Assembly: GCF_032477075.1 (NCBI RefSeq)
Contig: NZ_JAWDXO010000050.1
Location: 1 to 12,150, forward strand
Direction: 5' to 3'
Length of the DNA stretch: 12,150 nucleotides
From: Fusobacterium sp.
Lineage (GTDB): Bacteria; Fusobacteriota; Fusobacteriia; Fusobacteriales; Fusobacteriaceae
Below the pieces are notes generated by a model. That model had not been told where the DNA came from. It did no database searches and saw only the letters and a program-made list of their open reading frames with translations. Shown one piece after another: positions 1 to 6,317 of this stretch. Made by a program: the position numbers and the translations under genes. Positions within the stretch are counted from its first letter, which is position 1. Every line of letters starts with the position of its first letter.

Positions 1-12
1 ATGTATGTCTCC

Positions 13-47
13 TTTGTATAATTAGGGTGGTAACTATATTATACAAA
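13..47. repeat. Perfect 10-bp inverted repeat near the left edge
   Basis: TTTGTATAAT at 13-22 is exactly complementary to ATTATACAAA at 38-47, leaving a 15-nt loop that contains AGGGTGG. The arms hold TATAAT on both strands (17-22 plus; 38-43 read on minus), so this could be an operator/promoter element or simply an RNA hairpin. On the minus strand AAAGGAG (15 down to 9) lies just inside the edge and would suit a start codon at or beyond base 1, so it may belong to a divergent gene outside the window. No poly-U follows the hairpin on the plus strand. The function is unknown. Confidence 0.45.
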
Positions 48-53
48 AAAGAG

Positions 54-96
54 AGCTGAGTAAAACATTTTTTTTAAATGTTACTCAGCTTTTTTT
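54..96 (+). terminator. Rho-independent terminator of an upstream transcript
   Basis: AGCTGAGTAA (54-63) pairs perfectly with TTACTCAGCT (81-90). CATTT (66-70) and AAATG (76-80) extend the stem inside, and a run of six T follows at 91-96. It most likely closes a plus-strand gene that lies mostly or wholly to the left of the window. It also insulates the yhf operon promoter at 236. Confidence 0.85.
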
Positions 97-235
97 ATTA
101 TTTTTTAAATTGTGAGAAGAGAATACTTTTAATTTAGAAATTTAATGAAGTATATGATAAGTTAAAAACTAATAATAATGAAATCCAGTTTCTCCGGAAA
201 AATTTTAAATAGTGTATAAATTTTTTTAAAATTGT

Positions 236-263
236 TTGACATTATGTAAAAATAGATTATAAT
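236..263 (+). promoter_or_regulatory. Sigma-70-type promoter of the yhf operon
   Basis: A perfect -35 TTGACA (236-241) is followed after 16 nt by a perfect -10 TATAAT (258-263). The transcript would start near 270, about 45 nt before the preferred yhfZ start. It is the only consensus promoter I see between the upstream terminator and the end of yhfW, so it probably drives all nine genes. Confidence 0.8.
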
Positions 264-303
264 AAATACATAAACCTTATTTTCAAAAAAATGAAAATTA
301 AAA

Positions 304-310
304 AAGAGGT
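304..310 (+). promoter_or_regulatory. Ribosome binding site that decides the yhfZ start
   Basis: AAGAGGT lies 4 nt before the ATG at 315. The in-frame ATG at 291 is preceded only by A/T-rich sequence with no Shine-Dalgarno match, so the 8-codon longer reading is unlikely. Confidence 0.75.
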
Positions 311-314
311 AATT

Positions 315-1196
315 ATGAATAATCAAACTGGAAAATTACAAAAAGCTGTAATAGGTCTATCCAAAGATATTTTAAGTAGAGAAATAGAAAATAATTTAGA
401 TACAATAGTAAATTATTCAGAGAACTTAGAACTTTCTTTAGGAACAATACAAAAAGCTTTGAAAGAATTAACAGATATAAAAGCGATAGACTTAAGGAAA
501 AAAGGTAAATATGGGACTGTTATCGAAAATATAGATTATAAAAAGTTATTAGAGATTTTAAAAATAAACTATCTTTTGTGTGTTATGCCAATAACATATT
601 CCCAGAGGTATAAAAAAATAATGGATAATATTGCAAATAGTTTGAAAATACCTATCTCACTATATTTTTCTCATATGAGAGGTGGATATGTAAGACAAAA
701 ACTTATTGAAGAAGGAGTTTATCATTTTGGGGTGGTTTCAAAATTAGCTGCTCAAAATGCTATTGATAGTGGATTTAATTTAGAGATTATAGAGGAATTT
801 GGTCCAAGAACTTATGTGACAAAACATGTTATTTTAAAAAGAAAAGATTGTAAAGTAATTAATGTTGGAAAAGATTCTGAATCTAATGATCATATTTTTT
901 TAACAAATTTTAATTTTCAAAAAAATGAAAATATTAAAATTGTGGATATTAAATATTCAGAGGTTATTGAAAATCTAATTGCTAAGAAAATTGATGCAGC
1001 TATATGGAACTATGATGATGTTTTAGATAAAATGATACATTTGGAAAAACATGGAATAGTTATTGAAGAACTTAATGAAAATGAAGGGAATCTTTTAGCT
1101 ACTGAATCTGTTATAGTAATAAGAAAAGGTAACGAAGTTATTAAAAATATATTTAAAAAGTTTTTTGATAAAGAAAAATTTAAACTTATAGACTAA
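315..1196 (+). CDS. yhfZ: YhfZ-family GntR-like transcriptional regulator
   Basis: Cytoplasmic DNA-binding regulator of 293 aa. Residues about 28-70 read as a winged helix-turn-helix of GntR type: a recognition-helix-like stretch SLGTIQKALKEL (41-52), then a basic wing around RKKGKYGTVI (61-70). Residues about 85-290 match the YhfZ C-terminal domain as I know it, a periplasmic-binding-protein-like fold expected to bind a small effector; MRGGYVRQKL (121-130) and GVVSKLAA (139-146) are typical stretches. The start at 315 is chosen over ATG 291 because only 315 has a ribosome binding site. It is first in the operon, 18 nt ahead of yhfY, so it probably autoregulates and controls the pathway in response to the transported compound. 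The family assignment is from memory of the E. coli cluster; the ligand is unknown. Confidence 0.82.
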   Translation: MNNQTGKLQKAVIGLSKDILSREIENNLDTIVNYSENLELSLGTIQKALKELTDIKAIDLRKKGKYGTVIENIDYKKLLEILKINYLLCVMPITYSQRYKKIMDNIANSLKIPISLYFSHMRGGYVRQKLIEEGVYHFGVVSKLAAQNAIDSGFNLEIIEEFGPRTYVTKHVILKRKDCKVINVGKDSESNDHIFLTNFNFQKNENIKIVDIKYSEVIENLIAKKIDAAIWNYDDVLDKMIHLEKHGIVIEELNENEGNLLATESVIVIRKGNEVIKNIFKKFFDKEKFKLID

Positions 1197-1214
1197 ATAA
1201 ATATTGGAGGGGAA

Positions 1215-1571
1215 ATGGATTTACAAACTAGATTGGAGATATTAAATAGTTCAAAAGCTATAACAGATTGTACAAAGGAAGTAATGTTAAATGTTATTCA
1301 AATGTTTAAGAAAATACATGAAATAGAATTAACCGAAGAGAATGGAGCAATGCTGATTACCCATTTATCAATGGCCATAATGAGAGTAAAAAATAATGAA
1401 CCAGTAAAAACTATTGATGAAGATGTATTTAAAGAAACTTTAGAAAGTGAGCATATTGAAAAAGCAAATCTTATTTATGAGGATTTGTCAAAAGTTTTAG
1501 ATGTAACTTTACCAGAAAATGAAAAAAAATATATGCTGGTAAATATTTGTGTGATTTTAGAAAATATTTAA
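1215..1571 (+). CDS. yhfY: YhfY-like single PRD-domain protein
   Basis: Small cytoplasmic protein (118 aa) consisting of one PRD (PTS regulation domain), the helical domain that is phosphorylated on histidine by PTS proteins in antiterminators such as BglG. ITHLSMAIMRVKNNEP (48-63) matches the segment around the first PRD histidine, here H50. At the place where a second histidine is usual (near the C-terminus, MLVNICVIL) the sequence has N110, so at most one canonical phosphosite is left. There is no RNA- or DNA-binding domain, so any effect must go through a partner, with YhfZ next door the obvious candidate. The site TTGGAGGGG (1204-1212) lies 2 nt from the ATG (4 nt counted from its GGAGG core). 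The gene lies between yhfZ and yhfU. Confidence 0.8.
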   Translation: MDLQTRLEILNSSKAITDCTKEVMLNVIQMFKKIHEIELTEENGAMLITHLSMAIMRVKNNEPVKTIDEDVFKETLESEHIEKANLIYEDLSKVLDVTLPENEKKYMLVNICVILENI

Positions 1572-1586
1572 TAACTATAAAAATAA

Positions 1587-1593
1587 GAAGGGG
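1587..1593 (+). promoter_or_regulatory. Ribosome binding site that decides the yhfU start
   Basis: GAAGGGG ends 8 nt before ATG 1602. The alternative GTG at 1593 overlaps this site and cannot use it, so ATG 1602 is preferred. Confidence 0.7.
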
Positions 1594-1601
1594 TGAAAAG
1601 T

Positions 1602-1961
1602 ATGAAAAGGATAGTAATAGGAGGACAAATTGATAAAGACAGATTAGCTCAAACTGTAAAAAATATTTGTGGAGACAGAGCAATTGTAACAATAAAAACA
1701 GATATAGAAGCTGCTATGGATGTAAAAACAAATATGGCAGATTACTATTTAGGAGCCTGTAATACTGGAGGAGGAGGAGCTTTAGCCATGGCTATTGCAC
1801 TTTTAGGGGCAAATAATTGTGCTACAGTTTCAATGCCTGGTAATATAAAAAGTAATGAAGAGATTGTTGCTGAAATTGCAGCAGGAAAAAAGGCTTTTGG
1901 ATTTACAGCACAACATATAGATACAGTTGTACCAGTTATTCTAGCAGAGATTTTAAAATAG
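1602..1961 (+). CDS. yhfU: YhfU / DUF2620-family protein
   Basis: Small protein of 119 aa that I recognise as the YhfU (DUF2620) family of unknown function. It begins with a beta-strand-like KRIVIGGQI (2-10) and has a glycine-rich loop GACNTGGGGALAMAI (51-65). A further possible loop is TVSMPGNIKSNEE (75-87). The pattern of alternating strands and helices suggests a small alpha/beta protein. No signal peptide or membrane segment is seen, so it is probably cytoplasmic. Its TAG stop lies within the AGGAGGT site that serves yhfT, so the two are tightly coupled and YhfU may be a soluble partner of the YhfT membrane protein. That partnership is inference from gene order. Confidence 0.8.
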   Translation: MKRIVIGGQIDKDRLAQTVKNICGDRAIVTIKTDIEAAMDVKTNMADYYLGACNTGGGGALAMAIALLGANNCATVSMPGNIKSNEEIVAEIAAGKKAFGFTAQHIDTVVPVILAEILK

Positions 1962-1970
1962 GAGGTATAG

Positions 1971-3257
1971 ATGAACTATATAGTTGCAGTTTTATTAGGA
2001 AGTTTAGCAGCACTTTTAGCTAACAGAGGAGTAGCTGTATTCAATGATGGATTGAGGCCTATTGTTCCTGAATTTTTAGAAGGAAGAATGGATAGAAAAT
2101 CCTTAGCAGCTACAAGTTTTGCATTAAGTTTTGGTTTAGTTGTGGGATTTGGAATACCTTTTTCACTTACTACACATATAATTTTAATTCATAGTATTCT
2201 TTTAGGAACAGATATAATAGGATCGTCTTTTAGCTCTGATAAAAAAGGAATGGTATTATCAACTGTAGCTGGAGGATTTTATGGATTGCTTATAACTTTA
2301 GGATTAAAAGTTGTTGTAGATATTTTTGCTAAATTGCCAGTAAATTTTTTACCATCTCTTGGAAAAGTAGGTTCTCCTATTATAGTTGCTTTTGCTGCTT
2401 TTCCAGCTTTAGTGGTAGCTTATCAATATGGTTTTAAAAAAGGAGCTACAACTTTTGGATTGACAATAATTGTGAGACAAGTTATTCAGAAATATGGAAC
2501 ATTCATGTTTGATGGAAGTAAAATAGTTTTAAATCCAGATGGAATGGCTCTACTTATTGCTATGGTAATTATGATAACTTTTGCTATGAGAGAAAAGGTA
2601 GCAACAGATGCTCCAGGGTCAAATACAATGTTACTAAATATATTTGCTGCTAGGGTTGAAAGAATAAAGAAAAATATTTTAGGTTTAGCACTTATGGGAG
2701 GAATAATATCTGCTGCTATAAGTTTACATCTAGTGGCAGGAGATCCCATCTCTTTGAATCTTTTAGCTGATGGGAAAACTTCAGAAGCTGGACTTGCTGC
2801 TCTTGCTAGGGCTATTGGATTTGTTCCATTAGTTGCTACAACAGCTATAGCTACTGGGGTTTACGCACCTGCAGGAATGACATTTGTATTTGCTGTAGGA
2901 ATCTTTTCAAGAAATCCTTTAATTGCTTTTGTTGGTGGAGCAGCAACTATATGCATTGAGATATATGCTCTTGGTGCCATAGCTAAGTTCTTAGACAAAT
3001 TTCCTGGAGTAAAAGGATGTGGAGATCAAATTAGAACAGCCATGTCTAAAGTTTTAGAAGTTGCGTTAATTGTTGGAGGAATGATTGCAGCTGATGCTAT
3101 GGCTTCAGGTCTTGGATATCTATTTGTAGCTGGAGTTTATTTATTAAATAAAACAGCTAAAAAACCACTTGTAGATATGGCAGTAGGACCAGTTGCTGCT
3201 ATATTGTTTGGAATTTTATTAAATATATTTTCGATTTTAGGTTTATATGGTGTATAA
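1971..3257 (+). CDS. yhfT: YhfT-family polytopic membrane protein, probable transporter
   Basis: Integral inner-membrane protein of 428 aa with about 10-12 hydrophobic segments: roughly 2-24, 45-64, 66-85, 93-118, 135-152, 190-206, 235-256, 281-311, 316-338, 360-391 and 402-428. Glycine- and alanine-rich helices and conserved polar loops (NRGVAVFNDGLRP at 18-30, PGVKGCGDQ at 345-353) suggest a transport function. YhfT has its own uncharacterised family; the substrate is unknown. AGGAGGT at 1960-1966 gives an unambiguous start. It follows yhfU by 9 nt and is followed by a strong hairpin and the enzyme genes. The inferred job is import of the compound the downstream enzymes degrade. Confidence 0.82.
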   Translation: MNYIVAVLLGSLAALLANRGVAVFNDGLRPIVPEFLEGRMDRKSLAATSFALSFGLVVGFGIPFSLTTHIILIHSILLGTDIIGSSFSSDKKGMVLSTVAGGFYGLLITLGLKVVVDIFAKLPVNFLPSLGKVGSPIIVAFAAFPALVVAYQYGFKKGATTFGLTIIVRQVIQKYGTFMFDGSKIVLNPDGMALLIAMVIMITFAMREKVATDAPGSNTMLLNIFAARVERIKKNILGLALMGGIISAAISLHLVAGDPISLNLLADGKTSEAGLAALARAIGFVPLVATTAIATGVYAPAGMTFVFAVGIFSRNPLIAFVGGAATICIEIYALGAIAKFLDKFPGVKGCGDQIRTAMSKVLEVALIVGGMIAADAMASGLGYLFVAGVYLLNKTAKKPLVDMAVGPVAAILFGILLNIFSILGLYGV

Positions 3258-3259
3258 AA

Positions 3260-3291
3260 AATTTAAGAGGAGTTTTTACTCCTCTTAAATT
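3260..3291 (+). promoter_or_regulatory. Strong intercistronic hairpin without U-tract
   Basis: A perfect 14-bp stem (3260-3273 with 3278-3291; core TTTAAGAGGAG/CTCCTCTTAAA) closes on a TTTT loop right after the yhfT stop. The next bases are TATAGTGAGG with no run of T, so it does not look like an efficient intrinsic terminator. It ends about 5 nt before the amidase ribosome binding site (GAGGTG, 3297-3302). A role in mRNA processing, 3'-end protection of the upstream half, or partial attenuation is likely. Confidence 0.7.
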
Positions 3292-3307
3292 ATAGTGAGG
3301 TGAAGAA

Positions 3308-4339
3308 ATGAATTTAAAAGTTCTTTCTGGGATACAAAGAACAAAAGAGTTTTTAGGAAGAAGTGTAAAAAAGCAAAATCCAAATATAATTTTAGAACTT
3401 TTTAGAAAAAACTCTAACTATAAAACCTTTGGAATTAAAGATACCAGTGAAATAAGTGGTGAATTTATAGAAAAATTATTGATAAATGGATATTCGTGGA
3501 ATACAATTGACAATTGCAGTGATAGGGGAAGAGCAGTAGATTTAAATCTTTTAAATCCTATTACTGGGAAATTAATGATTGGGTCATCCAGTGGAACAGC
3601 TATAAATATTTTGTATGGGCTAAATACCATAGGAATTGGAACTGATGGAGGAGGGTCTGTGTTGGGACCTGCCATTGGATTAAATCTTTATTCAGCATTA
3701 TTGTCTGGAATTGGAATAAAGGGAAGAAGCAGAAAGAAATCTACAGACTCTATAGAATTCACTCCTGGAGTTGGGGTGATTGCTCAAAATTTTTCTGATT
3801 TAAAAGAGGTTTGTGAGATATTTTTAACAGAACCCCAAGAAAAAATAGAAAAATGTTGTGCACTGGATTTAGACTTAGAAGTTTATGAAAAATTAAGTAA
3901 AAATTATAAAATAGACCTTTTAAAGATTAGCGAAAGACCTTCTAGAAGAGAGGATATGATAACTTTTTTGAAAGATATATTTAAAAATTATAATGCCTTT
4001 ATATACATAGAAAAAGATATAGAAATTGAAGGATTAGGAGATTCTGTTTTGGGTGTTATGGGTAAAAAAGCTAGTGAGATTCAAAAGAGTTCAAATAAAG
4101 GATTTTTAAAAGTTTTGAATATGATGGACTGTTCAGCAATAACTATTCCAACTAGAGATATTGGCAGTGCAATAGTTATAGCAGTGCCAAAGGGTAAAAA
4201 ATATTTAAAATCTTTACTGGAAATATCATTCATTTTAAGTGAAGACAAAAGAGCAGAGCTTTATAAAGAGTATTTTTTAAATTATCCACTAAAAGAAATA
4301 GATAGTAGAGAATTTAAAAATTGGAGGGAATATGATTAA
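3308..4339 (+). CDS. Amidase-signature family protein, short form, in the yhf operon
   Basis: Probable cytoplasmic amide hydrolase of 343 aa, shorter than the usual 450-500 aa of the amidase-signature family. The Ser-cisSer-Lys triad appears complete: K44 in FGIKD (41-45, standing for the family's KD motif), S93 in GSSSG (92-96) and S117 in GTDGGGSVLGPA (111-122). The 24-residue spacing between the two serines equals that in characterised members. The size deficit seems to come from loss of the N-terminal helical part (K44 comes early) and a short C-terminal half. GAGGTG (3297-3302) gives the start; the stop overlaps the php start by 8 nt, which argues for translational coupling to a common pathway. 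I do not know an amidase in the E. coli yhf cluster. Substrate unknown; a degenerate or transferase function is possible. Confidence 0.8.
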   Translation: MNLKVLSGIQRTKEFLGRSVKKQNPNIILELFRKNSNYKTFGIKDTSEISGEFIEKLLINGYSWNTIDNCSDRGRAVDLNLLNPITGKLMIGSSSGTAINILYGLNTIGIGTDGGGSVLGPAIGLNLYSALLSGIGIKGRSRKKSTDSIEFTPGVGVIAQNFSDLKEVCEIFLTEPQEKIEKCCALDLDLEVYEKLSKNYKIDLLKISERPSRREDMITFLKDIFKNYNAFIYIEKDIEIEGLGDSVLGVMGKKASEIQKSSNKGFLKVLNMMDCSAITIPTRDIGSAIVIAVPKGKKYLKSLLEISFILSEDKRAELYKEYFLNYPLKEIDSREFKNWREYD

Positions 4340-5213
4340 AGATATAACATATATGCATGAGCATGTAACAATTGATCTTTCCAAAGAGAAAAATAATATA
4401 GATTGTAAATTAGATTCTTTTGAAGAAACAAAAAAAGAGTTTTTAAGATTAAAAGAACTTGGAGTAACAAGAATTGTAGATGTGACTAATATAGGAATTG
4501 GCAGAAATGTAGATTATGTTATGAAAATGGAAGAAAGTACAGGATTAAAAATATATATGTCTACAGGTTATTATAAAGAACCGTTTTTACCAAAAGAAGT
4601 TGAGGAATTAAATGTCGAAAAATTAGCTCAAAAAATGATAGATGATATAAGAATTGGAATAGATGGAAAAAAGAAATGTGCAACATTTATTGGTGAAATT
4701 GGAACTGGTTTTAAAGTTATAACTGAACTTGAAAAAAAAGTTTTTCATGCAGCGGCTATAGCTCAAAAAGCAACAGGAGTTTTTATAACAACTCATACAA
4801 GTTTAGGAAAATTAGGGCATGAGCAGCTAGATTTTTTAGAAAATTTAAAAGCAGATTTAAATAAAGTTATTTTAGGTCATACAGCTTTAGCTAATAATTT
4901 AGATTATATAAGATCTCTTCTTAAAAGAGGGGTCTATATAGAATTTGATACTATTGGAAAAGATAGCTATTTACCTGATGAAATCAGAGCCCAGTTTATA
5001 AAAGAACTCTGTGATGAAGGGTGGAGTGACAAAATAATAATGTCTGTTGATTTAACAAGAAAATCCCATTTAAAAACCAATGGTGGAATTGGTTATGCAT
5101 ATTTAATTGAGAATTTTCTTCCAATGTTGAGAAAAATAGGAGTACAAGAGGTATTTTTAGAAAAGATATTAGTAGAAAATCCGAAGAAAATTTTAGGAGT
5201 TAGGAGTAAATAA
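4332..5213 (+). CDS. php: Php, phosphotriesterase-homology metal-dependent hydrolase
   Basis: TIM-barrel amidohydrolase-superfamily enzyme of 293 aa. Metal ligands are visible in order: H9 and H11 (MHEHV), E122 in GEIG, H155 (TTHTS), H183 (LGHTA) and D240 (SVDLT). Each is exactly three residues before the ligand I recall in E. coli PHP (12, 14, 125, 158, 186, 243). The bridging residue is glutamate, as in E. coli PHP, not the carboxylated lysine of true phosphotriesterases. True phosphotriesterase activity is therefore not implied; relatives act on lactones, esters or phosphoesters. Site TTGGAGGG (4321-4328) lies inside the end of the amidase gene, and its stop TAA shares one base with the yhfS ATG. 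The name yhfV has also been used. Confidence 0.9.
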   Translation: MIKDITYMHEHVTIDLSKEKNNIDCKLDSFEETKKEFLRLKELGVTRIVDVTNIGIGRNVDYVMKMEESTGLKIYMSTGYYKEPFLPKEVEELNVEKLAQKMIDDIRIGIDGKKKCATFIGEIGTGFKVITELEKKVFHAAAIAQKATGVFITTHTSLGKLGHEQLDFLENLKADLNKVILGHTALANNLDYIRSLLKRGVYIEFDTIGKDSYLPDEIRAQFIKELCDEGWSDKIIMSVDLTRKSHLKTNGGIGYAYLIENFLPMLRKIGVQEVFLEKILVENPKKILGVRSK

Positions 5214-6316
5214 TGAAAACATACCCATTGGAATCAATAGGAATAGAAGCAGCGAAAGAAAAACAATTTAAAATGATAGATATAATAACAAGGTATTTTC
5301 AAGGACATGAGATTTTAACCAGAGGTGATCTTGGAGTTGTTAAAAAATTAAACAAGCCTTTAACTACAGAGAAAGCTGAAAAAGTTATAGCAGAGTTTTT
5401 TAATAGTGAAGCAGCAGTGCTTGTAAGAGGTTCAGGAACAGCAGCTATAAAGTGGGGGCTTTATAGTATTTTAGATGAGAAAAAAGTGAGAAAAGTATTA
5501 GTTCATAAAGCTCCAGTTTATCCAACAACTGATATAACTTTTAAAATGATGGGAATAGAAAAAATAGAGGCTGATTTTAATAATTTACATGAATTAAGAG
5601 AAGTATTGAAAAATAATAATTTTCAAGCTGCTTTAATTCAATATACTCGTCAAAAAATAGATGATTCATATAATATAAAAGAAGTTATTGATGAAATTAA
5701 GAAATATCAACTTCCAATACTTACAGATGATAATTATGCTGTTATGAAAGTAAAAGAAATTGGAAGTGAATTGGGAGCTGATCTTTCAGCATTTTCTACT
5801 TTTAAATTATTGGGACCTGAAGGTATAGGATGTGTAGTTGGAAAAAAAGAATTTATTGAAAAGATAGTTAAAAGTAATTACTCTGGAGGAGTACAAGTCC
5901 AAGGACATGAAGCATTAGATGTTTTAAAAGGTCTGGTATATGCACCTGTATCACTTGCTATTCAAGGAGAGGTAAATGACCAATTGTACACTTTATTTAA
6001 TAATGGAGAATTAGAATTTATAAATGCAGCTTATCTTGTAAATGCACAGTCTAAAGTGATTATTGTGGAGTTAAAAGAAAATATTGCTGAAGAGATACTG
6101 ATTCATGCTGAAAAATTAGGAGCTTTGCCAAACCCTGTAGGAGCAGAGTCAAAATATGAATTTTCACCATTGTTCTACAGAGTTTCAGGTACTTTTAGAG
6201 CTCTAGATTCGACTTTAGAAAAAAGAATGATTAGAATAAATCCCAATAGAGCTGGAGTAGAAACGATAGTCAGAATATTGAAAGAGAGTTATAGAAGGAC
6301 AAAAGAGGTGAAATAA
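5213..6316 (+). CDS. yhfS: YhfS, fold-type I PLP-dependent enzyme
   Basis: Aspartate-aminotransferase-fold PLP enzyme of 367 aa. GSGTAAIKWGL (73-83) should hold the PLP phosphate, APVYPTT (100-106) and LTDDNYAVMKV (170-180) include the aspartate (D172 or D173) for the pyridine nitrogen, and STFKLLGPEG (195-204) carries the Schiff-base lysine K198. The C-terminal NPVGAESKYE (307-316) and RINPNRAG (341-348) agree closely with E. coli YhfS as I remember it. Reaction unknown: transamination, beta/gamma-elimination or aldol cleavage are all possible in this fold. The start ATG overlaps the php stop by one base (TAATG) with AGGAG 6 nt upstream. Confidence 0.9.
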   Translation: MKTYPLESIGIEAAKEKQFKMIDIITRYFQGHEILTRGDLGVVKKLNKPLTTEKAEKVIAEFFNSEAAVLVRGSGTAAIKWGLYSILDEKKVRKVLVHKAPVYPTTDITFKMMGIEKIEADFNNLHELREVLKNNNFQAALIQYTRQKIDDSYNIKEVIDEIKKYQLPILTDDNYAVMKVKEIGSELGADLSAFSTFKLLGPEGIGCVVGKKEFIEKIVKSNYSGGVQVQGHEALDVLKGLVYAPVSLAIQGEVNDQLYTLFNNGELEFINAAYLVNAQSKVIIVELKENIAEEILIHAEKLGALPNPVGAESKYEFSPLFYRVSGTFRALDSTLEKRMIRINPNRAGVETIVRILKESYRRTKEVK

Positions 6317-6317
6317 T

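Larger units (their letters stand above)
97..314 (+). promoter_or_regulatory. Upstream region of the yhf operon with candidate operators
   Basis: No gene is seen here. Before the promoter are two symmetric elements. One is an imperfect palindrome centred on TCCGGA (TTTCTCCGGAAAAA, 189-202), the only GC-rich spot in the region. The other is a 9-bp inverted repeat, AATTTTAAA (201-209) with TTTAAAATT (225-233), ending 2 nt before the -35 box. Either could bind the YhfZ regulator encoded just downstream, but the second is AT-only and could be chance. The untranslated leader from about 270 to 314 shows no strong structure. Confidence 0.35.

Noticed and set aside
24..96. T-box riboswitch suggested by AGGGTGG upstream of a terminator
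   Set aside because: The match stops before the conserved ACCGCG part, the loop does not overlap the terminator stem as mutually exclusive folding requires, and no aminoacyl-tRNA synthetase or amino-acid gene follows.
291..314. Upstream ATG for yhfZ adding eight residues
   Set aside because: There is no ribosome binding site before it, whereas ATG 315 has AAGAGGT at good spacing.
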